Notes: generated by a model not told the origin, from the letters alone. 14,797 nt of DNA from Bacteroidota bacterium (GCA_023406915.1 JAEXTR010000326.1:1-14797); one strand, 5' to 3'; positions 1-8,720 are shown, counted from the first letter of the stretch. Translations and numbers: made by a program.

Positions 1-1051
1 GGTAAATCGGGTAATTAAAGCTACCGAGTGCATACCATACAGAATCGACATTAGTTGCCTTGGAATCGTTGATAAATCTGATCCCATTCTTTTCACCACA
101 ATCCTCAATCCGGTGCTCTACACCCGGGAAAGACCGGAGCGCATCCGTCAGACTTTCGGCGGTAACTCCCATCCACAATGCAGCAATAGCAGCTGCCATC
201 ATGGTCATTGCATTATGTGGCCCCCTCAAAGTAGCCAGAGCTAGTTCAAAGCGGAACATTTCTTTACCATCGCGGGCGCAGATCAAAAAACCATTTTCGG
301 TATAAGCACCATCGGTGATTTTTTGCTCCATAGAAAACTGCATTACCGTCGCGCGGGTTGTTGGCGGAAACTGGTGTAACCCTGGATCATCTGCGTTCAA
401 TATCAGTAAGTCAGTGGCATCCTGGTTCATGGTGATACGGTGTTTTGATGCAGCATACTGAGCAAAACTGTTTTCATATCTGTTCAGGTGATCTGGAGTA
501 ATATTCAGTATCATCGATACTGATGGCTTAAAACTGTCAATAGTGTCCAACTGAAAGCTTGATACTTCAAGCGCCACTACGCCGTCAGCAAGCGTATCCA
601 GACAGAGTGAAGAAAAGGGAACGCCGATATTCCCTGCAGCCTTTGCTGCTTTACCTGCGCACAGGAAGATGTGTTCCATAAGTGCAGTTGTTGTTGTTTT
701 GCCGTTTGTACCGGTAATTGCTACCACTGAGGCATTACATAATGACCAGGCTAGCTCAATCTCACTGATAACTCTGATATCACGCTTTTTTGCTTCAACC
801 ACTATAGGAGCATCTGAAGGTACACCAGGGCTGACAATCATTATATCTGCATCATACACACGATCGGTGTGTCCGCCGGTTTCAAACGATATCCCCTCAC
901 GCCTGAAAGTCTCTACGGCTTTTTCGATTTTTTCCTGTGACGCCATATCGCTTACGAATGGGATTGCACCCAGCTTTTTCAGCAGTAAGGCAGCGGCTTC
1001 ACCGCTTCTGACCGCGCCGATAATAGTCACTTTTTTGTTTTCTAACTTCAT
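1..1051 (-). CDS. murD: UDP-N-acetylmuramoyl-L-alanine--D-glutamate ligase, C-terminus missing
   Basis: Cytoplasmic Mur ligase that adds D-glutamate to UDP-MurNAc-L-Ala using ATP. I translated the minus strand from the ATG at 1051 to the window edge; 350 codons stay open with no stop. Visible parts are an N-terminal nucleotide-fold domain (VTIIGAVRSGEAA, residues 8-20), the ATP P-loop GTNGKTTTT from residue 114, AGNIGVP, the EVSSFQL block, NITPDHLNR, the ASKHRI segment holding the lysine that is carbamylated in this family, and FINDSKATN near the edge. The family is about 450 residues long, so roughly the last 100, most of the C-terminal domain, lie outside. The start is 2 nt after the mraY stop, with no clear Shine-Dalgarno, which suggests translational coupling. 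Family assignment is firm. Confidence 0.96.
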   Translation of the reverse strand, partial: MKLENKKVTIIGAVRSGEAAALLLKKLGAIPFVSDMASQEKIEKAVETFRREGISFETGGHTDRVYDADIMIVSPGVPSDAPIVVEAKKRDIRVISEIELAWSLCNASVVAITGTNGKTTTTALMEHIFLCAGKAAKAAGNIGVPFSSLCLDTLADGVVALEVSSFQLDTIDSFKPSVSMILNITPDHLNRYENSFAQYAASKHRITMNQDATDLLILNADDPGLHQFPPTTRATVMQFSMEQKITDGAYTENGFLICARDGKEMFRFELALATLRGPHNAMTMMAAAIAALWMGVTAESLTDALRSFPGVEHRIEDCGEKNGIRFINDSKATNVDSVWYALGSFNYPIY

Positions 1052-1053
1052 AC

Positions 1054-2163
1054 TTATCTGATTTTAAATGACGCCAGACTGATGATTGCAAAAATGATAC
1101 CCAGGATATAAAACCTTATGACGATCTTCGGTTCCTGCCATCCGCACAATTCAAAATGATGGTGAATCGGAGCCATTTTGAAGACCCGTTTTCCCTCGCC
1201 CGTGCGCTTCTTGGTATATTTGAAATAGGTTGTCTGAATGATAACCGACAGGGTCTCCATAAAGAATACTGCACCCAATATTGGTATCAACAATTCCTTC
1301 TTGATCAGCACGGCGAGTATGCCAAATGCGCCTCCGAGAGCGAGCGAACCGGTATCCCCCATGAATATCTGTGCCGGATAAAAATTGAACCAGAGGAAGC
1401 CAAGAGAAGCACCAATCAGCGCAGCAATGAACACGGTCAGTTCACCTGAACCGGGTAAGAAAATGATATTGAGATAGTTGGAGTAAATGGCATTGCCACT
1501 CACATACGCAACAATCGCGAGAGCCAGCATCACTATGATAATCAGTCCGATTGCCAGTCCATCCAACCCATCACTAAGGTTCACAGCATTAGAAGTAGCC
1601 ATGATCACGAAGATGATGGCTGGCACGTAAAACATGGAAAGGTCAAGGTTCAGGTTTTTAAAGAACGGTATCGTCGTCAGTGTGGCTACCCCATCAAATT
1701 GAGGAGCAAAGTAGATTACCAGACCTACGATCAGGCCAATCAGAAATTGTCCGAGCAGTTTATAACGGGCGATAAGACCTTTCTTATATTTTTTAACCAC
1801 TTTGAAGTAATCATCAACAAACCCCACAGCCCCGAGCCATAAGGTTCCTCCAAGGATAAGGATGATATAGATACTGAGAATATCACCCCACAATAACACC
1901 GGAATGGTGACAGAGGCGAGGATAATCAGACCACCCATCGTTGGTGTTCCGGCTTTTTTCCGGTGCCCCTCGGGAGCTTCAAGTTTAGCAGACTCACCTA
2001 TCTGCTTTTTTTGCAGATAGGCTATCAGTTTAGGACCGAAATAAAATGCAATCACAAGGGCAGTTATCGCTGCCAATGCTGATCTGAAGGTAAGAAACCT
2101 GAAGACATCGAACCCAGGAGGGCTGAATTCACGGTTAATATATTCAAACAGGTAGTAGAGCAT
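1054..2163 (-). CDS. mraY: phospho-N-acetylmuramoyl-pentapeptide transferase
   Basis: Polytopic inner-membrane enzyme that transfers phospho-MurNAc-pentapeptide from UDP to undecaprenyl phosphate, giving lipid I. The 369-residue length is normal for the family. Diagnostic motifs appear in order: KKAGTPTMGG (residues 69-78), the aspartate pair in FVDDYFK (D117, D118), NLSDGLDGLA (195-204), FMGDTGS (around D270) and the histidine cluster APIHHHFE (H334-H336). About ten hydrophobic segments are spread along the protein, and it ends in a short basic tail. The ATG lies 3 nt after the murF stop (TAGgcaATG), and the stop is 2 nt before the murD ATG, so the gene sits within the dcw transcription unit. 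It follows the gene that makes its substrate, UDP-MurNAc-pentapeptide. Nothing is missing or broken. Confidence 0.97.
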   Translation of the reverse strand: MLYYLFEYINREFSPPGFDVFRFLTFRSALAAITALVIAFYFGPKLIAYLQKKQIGESAKLEAPEGHRKKAGTPTMGGLIILASVTIPVLLWGDILSIYIILILGGTLWLGAVGFVDDYFKVVKKYKKGLIARYKLLGQFLIGLIVGLVIYFAPQFDGVATLTTIPFFKNLNLDLSMFYVPAIIFVIMATSNAVNLSDGLDGLAIGLIIIVMLALAIVAYVSGNAIYSNYLNIIFLPGSGELTVFIAALIGASLGFLWFNFYPAQIFMGDTGSLALGGAFGILAVLIKKELLIPILGAVFFMETLSVIIQTTYFKYTKKRTGEGKRVFKMAPIHHHFELCGWQEPKIVIRFYILGIIFAIISLASFKIR

Positions 2164-2166
2164 TGC

Positions 2167-3555
2167 CTATTTCACCCCACCAATAATTGCTGGAATATAG
2201 GTCTCCATCTTCATGCCACGTGATCCTTTCACAAGCACCACTGCATTCTGAAAATCAGACTTCGAAAGGAATGATAAAAGCTTTGCCGGAGAAGAAAAAT
2301 GCTTCGCATCCATTCCCTTTTTCACCAGCGCTTCATTCAGGTGGAGCATACCTTTCCCCACTGTCAGCGTCATGGTTATGCTTTTGAATGCCTTTAGTTT
2401 GGCGAGTTCCTGATGTCTTACAACCGCATCATCACCGAGTTCAAACATATCACCCAGGACCAAATACTTTTTCTTTTCAGGATAAATCGCTGCTGCGAAC
2501 TCAATCCCTGCCTTCATGGATGCAGGATTGGCATTATACGTGTCATCAATCAGGACGAGTGACTTTAGCTCAGTTATATTCAGGCGTTGCTTTGGTGCTT
2601 TCAATTTGGCTACACCCTTTTTCAACGCATCCAATCCAGCTCCTGCTGCCAGGGCTGCAGCACATGCTGCAAGTACGTTAAAGGCATTATGCCATCCGGC
2701 AACGGGCGGAATCAATACTGCTTTTTTCTTTTTGTACTGTATAGTCAGGGTAGTTTTGCCAAATGCATCTGGTCCATCGATGACGCCTTTTACATCAGCC
2801 CCATCACTGGTACCGTACGTCATCACTTTCGGATAGCGCTTCACCAGTTTTTTCAACAGGGGATCGTCAATATTTACTACTACCAGTCCACCGTGTGCAG
2901 CAGCTGCATCAAACAAGGCTGACTTTTCCTTCAGCACACCTATTCTGTCCTGCAGGAATTCAAGGTGCGAATCACCGATATTGGTAATCAGTGCAATATC
3001 CGGTTGTGCAATAGCAGCAGTATAGGGAATTTCTCCAAAGTGATTTGTTCCCGCCTCAGCAACCACATACTGGTCAGTACCTTTGGCAGAAAAGAGTGTC
3101 AGTGGCACCCCGATATGATTATTATTGTTTGCAACTGTTGCTGTCACCTTACCCAGCGAAGACAGGATGGTGGCTGCATAATCCTTGGTTCCGGTTTTTC
3201 CATTGCTGCCAGTAATTGCAATCACCATTGCATCAAGCTTGCTGCGCCATACCTTTGCAAGATCACCTAAGCTTTTTACGGTATCACTTACAAGAATCAG
3301 CGGCTTTTCCAGGTGACTGAATTTTTTGTACTGACTGCTTTTTATCATTACTGCTGATGCACCGTTTTCGAAAGCAGATTCCACAAACGTATGTCCGTCG
3401 TGCTTTTCGCCCTTTATTGCCACATACAATCCGCCTTTTTTCACTGTTCTGCTATCGATGGAAACCATATTGATTGATTTCAGTAACTCCGGATGCACAA
3501 TCTCTGCACCGGGCAAATCAAAAATATCCTGTAGAGTGATGCTGATCTTTTTCAT
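2167..3555 (-). CDS. murF: UDP-N-acetylmuramoyl-tripeptide--D-alanyl-D-alanine ligase
   Basis: Cytoplasmic Mur ligase that adds D-Ala-D-Ala to the UDP-MurNAc-tripeptide made by MurE. From the chosen start it has 462 residues: an N-terminal substrate domain (SIDSRTVKKGGLYVAIKG), the P-loop ITGSNGKTGTKD (lysine at residue 120), NNNNHIGVP, AEAGTNHFGEI, then IDDTYNANPASM and the C-terminal KGSRGMKME block. The residue after the P-loop GKT is glycine, where threonine is more usual. Two in-frame ATGs are possible. The one at 3567 overlaps murE by 11 nt. The one at 3555 follows the murE stop after a single base and gives MKKISITLQD, which I prefer because the Mur domain begins there. The exact start is uncertain; the function is not. 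Confidence 0.95.
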   Translation of the reverse strand: MKKISITLQDIFDLPGAEIVHPELLKSINMVSIDSRTVKKGGLYVAIKGEKHDGHTFVESAFENGASAVMIKSSQYKKFSHLEKPLILVSDTVKSLGDLAKVWRSKLDAMVIAITGSNGKTGTKDYAATILSSLGKVTATVANNNNHIGVPLTLFSAKGTDQYVVAEAGTNHFGEIPYTAAIAQPDIALITNIGDSHLEFLQDRIGVLKEKSALFDAAAAHGGLVVVNIDDPLLKKLVKRYPKVMTYGTSDGADVKGVIDGPDAFGKTTLTIQYKKKKAVLIPPVAGWHNAFNVLAACAAALAAGAGLDALKKGVAKLKAPKQRLNITELKSLVLIDDTYNANPASMKAGIEFAAAIYPEKKKYLVLGDMFELGDDAVVRHQELAKLKAFKSITMTLTVGKGMLHLNEALVKKGMDAKHFSSPAKLLSFLSKSDFQNAVVLVKGSRGMKMETYIPAIIGGVK

Positions 3556-3556
3556 G

Positions 3557-5029
3557 CTATACTTCATTCAAATATTGTTGTGCAACCTCTTCATCCAGAA
3601 ACGGAAGCTTCTGGTCACCAATGATCTGATACGGCTCATTTCCTTTTCCAGCCAGCAGGATCACTGCATTGGGAGAAGATTCCAGAATAGCTCTTTTAAT
3701 TGCTTCCCGTCTGTCAGGGACTACAACATAGTTATTCGTACTGATTCCATTGAGGATATCATTAATGATGGACATTGGCTCTTCACCACGCGGATTATCT
3801 GAAGTGATGATGACTCTGGTACTCATCTCAGAAGCAACTCTGCCCATTGCAGGTCTCTTAAACTTATCACGCTCACCGCCGCATCCAAAGACTGTAATCA
3901 GTTCACGGTCACTTCCCACGAGCTTGCGAAGACTGATGAGTGCCTGCTCAAGACTTTCAGTGGTATGAGAGAAATCGATTACCACCTGACGGTCACCCTT
4001 TGATACAACATTGAATCTGCCAGGTACACTCTTCAGAGTTTCAATTCCTGCAATCACTGCTTCAGGTGCTTTTCCAAGTACAATGCCGGCAGCAAATGCT
4101 GCAGTCACATTATGACTGTTAAAATGTCCGGGCAGCTTTGAGTGAATGATGTATTCAGCACCCTCATACGTGACGGTAACGCGGGTACCCGCAAAGCCTG
4201 ACTCGCTGGCAGTGATTCTAAAGTCCGCACCTTCAGCAAACCCGTATGTTTTTACTGTTGCACGGGTATCTCTGATAATTGCCTGGGAGTTTTCATCATC
4301 GGCATTGACAAGTGCGAACGCATCCTGATCAAGCCCATCAAACAGTATCTTTTTCGCTGCTAAATAATCTTCACGGGTTTTGTGAAAATCAAGGTGGTCT
4401 GAACCAAGATTCGTGAAAACGGCTACTTTGAAACGGAGCTTATGCACCCTGTGCAATGATAGTGAATGCGAGGAGGCTTCCATGACTCCAAATGTATATC
4501 CGGCATCATTCGCTCTTCTGAGTAAATCATTGATCTGAGGAGACTCAGGTGTGGTATGAGTAGCGGGATACTCTGTATCTCCTACAAAATTTGCAATTGA
4601 TCCCATCAGGACACCCTTAACATCGCCTGTGGTTAATGCACTCTTTATGAGATACGTTGTTGTAGTCTTTCCCTTCGTGCCGGTAACACCAATCAAATTC
4701 AGCTTCTCAGAAGGTGAACCATACAGAGCATTAGCAAACTCGGCAAGTGCCTTACGGGTATCCTTGACCACGATTTTGACTACATTCATTCTGATTGCCA
4801 TCTGTGAAGGAAGAGCATTCTCGTCTTCCACCACGATTGCGCATGCACCATTTGCAATTGCATCCATTACAAACCGGTGACCATCAGTCACCAGTCCTTT
4901 TACGGCAACATACAAGGAATAGGGACCTACACGGCGGGAGTCAAAATGTACAGAACTTACCTCCCGCCGCAAAGTTTCGCCCGAAACCTGTATAACTTTC
5001 ACACTATTTAATAGCTTTGTTAATTCCAT
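3557..5029 (-). CDS. murE: UDP-N-acetylmuramoyl-L-alanyl-D-glutamate--2,6-diaminopimelate ligase
   Basis: Cytoplasmic Mur ligase that adds the third amino acid of the peptidoglycan stem peptide. The 490 residues show the three-domain plan: the N-terminal UDP-substrate domain (VHFDSRRVGPYSLYVAVKG), the central ATPase with P-loop GVTGTKGKTTTT (lysine 121), substrate motif HTTPESPQ (158-165), EASSHSLSL, NLGSDHLDFH and the probable carbamylated lysine K226 in LAAKKILF. The C-terminal domain carries FGCGGERDKFKRP and DNPRGEEP (411-418). DNPR is the family signature for meso-diaminopimelate, so the wall is predicted to be of the DAP type. One oddity is VIDFSHTTESLE (350-361), where most homologues read DYAHTPD/E. 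The ATG overlaps the ftsI stop as TGATG. Confidence 0.96.
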   Translation of the reverse strand: MELTKLLNSVKVIQVSGETLRREVSSVHFDSRRVGPYSLYVAVKGLVTDGHRFVMDAIANGACAIVVEDENALPSQMAIRMNVVKIVVKDTRKALAEFANALYGSPSEKLNLIGVTGTKGKTTTTYLIKSALTTGDVKGVLMGSIANFVGDTEYPATHTTPESPQINDLLRRANDAGYTFGVMEASSHSLSLHRVHKLRFKVAVFTNLGSDHLDFHKTREDYLAAKKILFDGLDQDAFALVNADDENSQAIIRDTRATVKTYGFAEGADFRITASESGFAGTRVTVTYEGAEYIIHSKLPGHFNSHNVTAAFAAGIVLGKAPEAVIAGIETLKSVPGRFNVVSKGDRQVVIDFSHTTESLEQALISLRKLVGSDRELITVFGCGGERDKFKRPAMGRVASEMSTRVIITSDNPRGEEPMSIINDILNGISTNNYVVVPDRREAIKRAILESSPNAVILLAGKGNEPYQIIGDQKLPFLDEEVAQQYLNEV

Positions 5030-7035
5030 CAGTAAACGATTGCTCCAAAATTTTCATTGTTTGATGCCGTAAGTGTCACCACACCTCCTTTTTTATAGGA
5101 GGCACCATAGCTGATGCTTTGCTGAGTCACTCTTCCCGATCCCTGCACCTGAACGGAAAGACCAATTTTATTAGCCACTATGCCGGCATCCCGGACGGTG
5201 AGTCCAGTGAGGTCAGGCATTAAACCGTTCTCCTTAATCTTCAACCCCTTGAGGTTGCGTGCTACATAGATTGGAATGTGCTTCTCTTCTTCCACCCGCT
5301 CGTCATCTTTTTTCTTCTGCTTTACGGTATCTTTTTTCTTTTCAATTTCTTCATCGGTTTTTGGCACATAGGTATCCTTGTGCAGGATTCTCTCAGCCAC
5401 TCTTTTAAAAATCGGAGCTGCATTGGCGCCGCCGCTTGAGCCCCCCGCCTTGGGATTGTTCACCATGACCAGTATCAGGTATTCAGGCTGTTCAGCAGGA
5501 AAGAAGCCAATAAAGCTTGCATAGTGATTCCCGGTATATTTCCCACCAACATTTCTTCTTGATGTTCCGGTTTTACCACCGATTGTAACACCCTCAATCT
5601 TTGCTGCTTTGGCAGTACCCTCTTCCACTACGCTGATCATCAGGTTCCGCATTGTTTGCGATGTCTTCTCAGAGATCACTTTTCTGATCGGCTGGGCCTG
5701 ATAGACATACTCTGCACCGGTACCGCTTTCTATCTCTTTTTGAATAATTTTCGGTTCGTACAATGTACCGCCGTTAATAAGTGCTGCGTATGCAGCCGCC
5801 ATCTGAATAGGCGTCACAGAGACTTCATATCCGTATGAGAGTGATCCTTTTGACATTACATTCCAACGGGTAGGGTTTCTCAGGATGCCTCTGACTTCAC
5901 CCGGCAGTGCCACGTTGGTAAAATTTCCGAACCCATATCCCCGCAGATACTTATAAAATACTTCTGAGTTTAATCTGTCGGAAAGCTTTGCCATACCGAT
6001 ATTGCTTGATTTAGCTAGCACACCTTCGACAGTGAGATCGCCATAGGGATGTACATCCTTGATCACTCTGCCATGATGCTCGAACTTGCCATTTTCACAA
6101 AAAAGGGATTCATCAGGTCTGCAAATACCTGCATCAAGAAAGGCTGAAAGCGCAATAGCCTTAAAGGTAGAACCGGGCTCATAGATATCTGAAATCAGCT
6201 TATTCCGGCGGCTCTCTGCATCTGTTGCAGAAACATTATTCAGGTCATAAGCATCACTGCTAGCCATTGCCAGAATCTCTCCATTGCGGGGATCCATAAC
6301 GAGACCAACAGCATAATCAGCATCAGAACCTTCTGCACCAGCCTTCAATTCTTCTTCCAGAATTGCCTGGATGTTCCGGTCAATTGTAAGCACAACACTG
6401 TTACCCTGTACCGGATTAATTGCCTCCTCCTCCATGACCGTTACAATTCTACCGCTCACGTCATTCACTACAACCCGTGTACCTTTTTTACCGGACAGGT
6501 GCTGATCACACGCTTTTTCTACTCCATCTACACCAGCATGACCTGAGTTTACAAAGCCGATAATATGGGAGGCAAGATTGCCAAATGGGTACACTCTCTC
6601 AGGTTCATCCTGATATACAACCATGTCACTGTGAAAATCCTTCAGGCGAATCACTGCATCACCGGAGAGCTTTTTCTCAAGACAAACATTTCTTTCATCA
6701 TTGTTCAGTAAATCACGGTAATGAGTTATGGGCTTGCCTGTTACATTGGCATAGGCACTGAGCAATCGTTCAACTTTTTTCTCCGGTGATTTACGTGCGA
6801 GCGGCATATACAGATAGAAAGAGGTATAATGCTTGCTGTACGCCAGCAGCACATTATCCCGGTCGAAAATCATTCCCCGCTCAGCATTGACATCTTCCGT
6901 ACGCATCTGCTGGTTGTCTGCCCTGAAACTATATTCTTCATGTTTCAGAACCTGAAGTACAAAGAGCTTTCCTAAGAGAAAGAGGAAACCGGCGGCCACA
7001 AAGACGACAATGAGAACAGCTCTATTTTTTACCAT
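5029..7035 (-). CDS. ftsI: division-specific penicillin-binding protein 3 (FtsI) with C-terminal PASTA domain
   Basis: Septal class B penicillin-binding protein that cross-links peptidoglycan during division. From the ATG at 7035 it has 668 residues. They comprise a short basic N-terminus (MVKNRA), one membrane anchor (about 5-28), a PBP dimerisation domain (NAERGMIFDRDNVLLA onward) and a transpeptidase domain with all three active-site motifs: STFK (S289, K292), SSN (343-345) and KTG (488-490). A lysine/glutamate-rich linker (about 561-586) leads to a PASTA-like domain (about 604-659, LMPDLTGLTVRDA...). The reading frame is open back to 7149, but those 38 residues are polar and overlap ftsL deeply. 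The 7035 start leaves a 14-nt overlap and places the membrane anchor normally. The stop overlaps the murE start by 1 nt. Confidence 0.95.
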   Translation of the reverse strand: MVKNRAVLIVVFVAAGFLFLLGKLFVLQVLKHEEYSFRADNQQMRTEDVNAERGMIFDRDNVLLAYSKHYTSFYLYMPLARKSPEKKVERLLSAYANVTGKPITHYRDLLNNDERNVCLEKKLSGDAVIRLKDFHSDMVVYQDEPERVYPFGNLASHIIGFVNSGHAGVDGVEKACDQHLSGKKGTRVVVNDVSGRIVTVMEEEAINPVQGNSVVLTIDRNIQAILEEELKAGAEGSDADYAVGLVMDPRNGEILAMASSDAYDLNNVSATDAESRRNKLISDIYEPGSTFKAIALSAFLDAGICRPDESLFCENGKFEHHGRVIKDVHPYGDLTVEGVLAKSSNIGMAKLSDRLNSEVFYKYLRGYGFGNFTNVALPGEVRGILRNPTRWNVMSKGSLSYGYEVSVTPIQMAAAYAALINGGTLYEPKIIQKEIESGTGAEYVYQAQPIRKVISEKTSQTMRNLMISVVEEGTAKAAKIEGVTIGGKTGTSRRNVGGKYTGNHYASFIGFFPAEQPEYLILVMVNNPKAGGSSGGANAAPIFKRVAERILHKDTYVPKTDEEIEKKKDTVKQKKKDDERVEEEKHIPIYVARNLKGLKIKENGLMPDLTGLTVRDAGIVANKIGLSVQVQGSGRVTQQSISYGASYKKGGVVTLTASNNENFGAIVY

Positions 7036-7345
7036 TGATGACCTGTTCCAATCTTTCAATTTCCCGCTTTTGGATTCTGATTTCAGAAGGTTTCTCCTCA
7101 GGAAGCGTGAGCCCGATTGCCATTGCCTTCGGAACAATGAACTCCTCAAGGCAAAGGTACTGATACCTCGCTGTCAGCGCGACATTTTCATCGATATTCA
7201 GCCGGATCTGGGATTTCAGGGATTCCTTTTCCTTGATCAGGCGGCTAATTTCAAGACCGGCTCCCACGTAAACAACGAGCAGAAAAAAAGTCGTTATCAT
7301 AACAGCTATTCCAGCTCCCAGATGCTTTTTATAGCTCTTTCTCAT
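7022..7345 (-). CDS. ftsL: FtsL-like small division membrane protein
   Basis: This is a 107-residue bitopic membrane protein: a short basic cytoplasmic N-terminus (MRKSYKKH), one hydrophobic segment at about residues 10-31, then a charged heptad-like stretch (LEISRLIKEKESLKSQI...) suited to a coiled coil, with a second charged helix near the C-terminus. FtsL proteins have this architecture and form a complex with FtsB and FtsQ that activates FtsW-FtsI. Sequence identity in the family is very low, so the call rests on position between rsmH and ftsI, size and topology. I recognise no diagnostic motif. The ATG overlaps the rsmH stop as ATGA, and the 3' end overlaps ftsI by 14 nt, so translation is probably coupled on both sides. 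Confidence 0.75.
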   Translation of the reverse strand: MRKSYKKHLGAGIAVMITTFFLLVVYVGAGLEISRLIKEKESLKSQIRLNIDENVALTARYQYLCLEEFIVPKAMAIGLTLPEEKPSEIRIQKREIERLEQVINGKK

Positions 7346-8265
7346 AGCTTCTCAGCAACCCTTAGTTTTGCGCTTCTGGATCTTCTGTTCGCCTGCAATT
7401 CTTCTTCAGAAGGAGTAACAGGTTTTCTGGTAACAATTTTCACTGTACTCTTCTTCCCACACGTGCAGATTGGGAAATATGATGGGCACGTACAGGGACG
7501 CTCTTCTTGTCTTAAAAATTCCTTTACAATTCTGTCTTCAAGAGAGTGATAACTGATGACTGCGATTCTTCCCCCTGGTTTCAGAGCATTGAGTCCGCGC
7601 TGCAAAAACTCCTTCAACACTTGCAATTCATCATTTACATAAATACGAAGAGCCTGAAATACCCGTGAAAGTGATTTCACGCGATACGGTACAGGGGTCA
7701 GGTCTTCAACGATTGCCGCAAGTTCTTTGGTGGTCGTTATTCTAATGCTTTTTCTTTTTTCAACGATTCTGCGGGCAATGAGTTTTGCGTTCCTTTCTTC
7801 TCCATACTCCCTCAATATCCTCACCAATTCTTCTTCTCCGAGCGTATTGACCACTTCTTCGGCAGTAAGGGGATTTGATTTGTCAAGTCTGAGGTCAAGG
7901 ACTGATTCAGTTCGATAAGTAAACCCGGCTTTCGGATCATCAAACTGATAAGAGGAAACCCCCAAGTCTGCAAATACCCCGTCAACCTTGGGGGTTGAAG
8001 AGATTTTTGCAACCGTGTCAACTCGCGAAAAATTAAAGTTAAACAGCTTCACTCGGTTATCTCCGGCAAATTTTTCTTTGCAAAATTCAAAAGCAGTAAT
8101 GTCGCTGTCTGTTCCGAGGTAAAGAGCTTTAGCTGACAGCAGCGAGAGGAAGTGTTGAGCATGACCTCCGAATCCGATGGTACCGTCAAAATAAACGCCG
8201 TCCGTGTTTGTAATCAGCAGATCGGCTGATTCTTTTAACAGCACTGGATTATGTATCTGCTCCAT
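7342..8265 (-). CDS. rsmH: 16S rRNA (cytosine(1402)-N(4))-methyltransferase RsmH (MraW)
   Basis: Methyltransferase that uses S-adenosylmethionine to N4-methylate C1402 of 16S rRNA. The 307 residues match the family length. Visible blocks are NPVLLKE at the N-terminus, the SAM-binding loop YFDGTIGFGGHAQ (25-37), GTDSD (51-55), FADLGVSSYQFDD (98-110), the helical insert with ERNAKLIARRI (157-167), FQALRIYVNDEL (203-214) and AVISYHSLEDRIVK (235-248). A four-cysteine cluster, CTCPSYFPICTCG (C258, C260, C267, C269), sits near the C-terminus, where many RsmH proteins have a similar one. The ATG overlaps the mraZ stop as TGATG, and the stop overlaps the ftsL start as ATGA. Position after mraZ is the standard dcw order. 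The call is firm. Confidence 0.97.
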   Translation of the reverse strand: MEQIHNPVLLKESADLLITNTDGVYFDGTIGFGGHAQHFLSLLSAKALYLGTDSDITAFEFCKEKFAGDNRVKLFNFNFSRVDTVAKISSTPKVDGVFADLGVSSYQFDDPKAGFTYRTESVLDLRLDKSNPLTAEEVVNTLGEEELVRILREYGEERNAKLIARRIVEKRKSIRITTTKELAAIVEDLTPVPYRVKSLSRVFQALRIYVNDELQVLKEFLQRGLNALKPGGRIAVISYHSLEDRIVKEFLRQEERPCTCPSYFPICTCGKKSTVKIVTRKPVTPSEEELQANRRSRSAKLRVAEKL

Positions 8266-8708
8266 CAGATTTTCATCACAATTTCAGTAGTCTGGTCAAA
8301 AGTTTCGGTTCCGCTGTTGAGGTATTCCTCAAAGACAGCTGGATTCCAGGCTTCAAAACGGGGACCGGAGCCAACCAGAATTACATCATCTTTGATACGT
8401 GCAAGGTCAAGCAGTGTCTGCGGCACCAAAATCCTGTTTTGTCTGTCGATTTTTGCATCAAAGGTATACATATACATTTCACGCAAAAACCGTGATTCTC
8501 TGGGCTGAAAAAAGTTAAGGGTCTTGAATTTAGATTCAAGCTCCTCCCAGGAATCTTTGGGGAAAAAGCTAATACAGTCTCCACCCCCGAACCCTCTCGT
8601 CATAAAGAGGGTCTCATCAGCTGCCGGAGTGAGGAGCTTCATAAACCGGGCAGGTATGATAAGACGATTCTTATCATCTAAATTATGGGAGTATTGACCG
8701 TAAAACAC
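8265..8708 (-). CDS. mraZ: transcriptional regulator MraZ, GTG start
   Basis: First gene of the dcw cluster and a DNA-binding regulator of it. The 147 residues hold two AbrB-like swapped-hairpin repeats, each with the family's DxxxR signature: D12-KN-R15 in DDKNRLIIPARF and D88-RQN-R92 in DRQNRILVPQTLL. MraZ oligomerises in a ring and binds short direct repeats upstream of its own gene. The start is GTG at 8708, giving MFYGQYSHNLDDKNR, which matches MraZ N-termini. A weak Shine-Dalgarno, AAAGG at 8720-8716, lies 7 nt upstream, and no in-frame ATG fits. Three 10-bp repeats lie just upstream (8721-8750) and suggest autoregulation. The stop overlaps the rsmH ATG by 1 nt. Confidence 0.96.
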   Translation of the reverse strand: MFYGQYSHNLDDKNRLIIPARFMKLLTPAADETLFMTRGFGGGDCISFFPKDSWEELESKFKTLNFFQPRESRFLREMYMYTFDAKIDRQNRILVPQTLLDLARIKDDVILVGSGPRFEAWNPAVFEEYLNSGTETFDQTTEIVMKI

Positions 8709-8720
8709 TTAAAAACCTTT

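Noticed and set aside
3556..3567. Upstream ATG for murF overlapping murE by 11 nt
   Set aside because: Possible, but the ATG at 3555 directly after the murE stop better matches where the Mur domain begins. Kept as an alternative only.
7036..7149. A 38-residue N-terminal extension of FtsI in the open frame upstream of 7035
   Set aside because: It is polar, overlaps ftsL by 128 nt and would push the membrane anchor away from the N-terminus. ATG 7035 gives a normal FtsI start.
7010..7549. A 179-codon plus-strand open frame opposite ftsL and rsmH
   Set aside because: It is antisense to well-supported genes, has no family motifs, and its composition is what the opposite strand of coding DNA gives.
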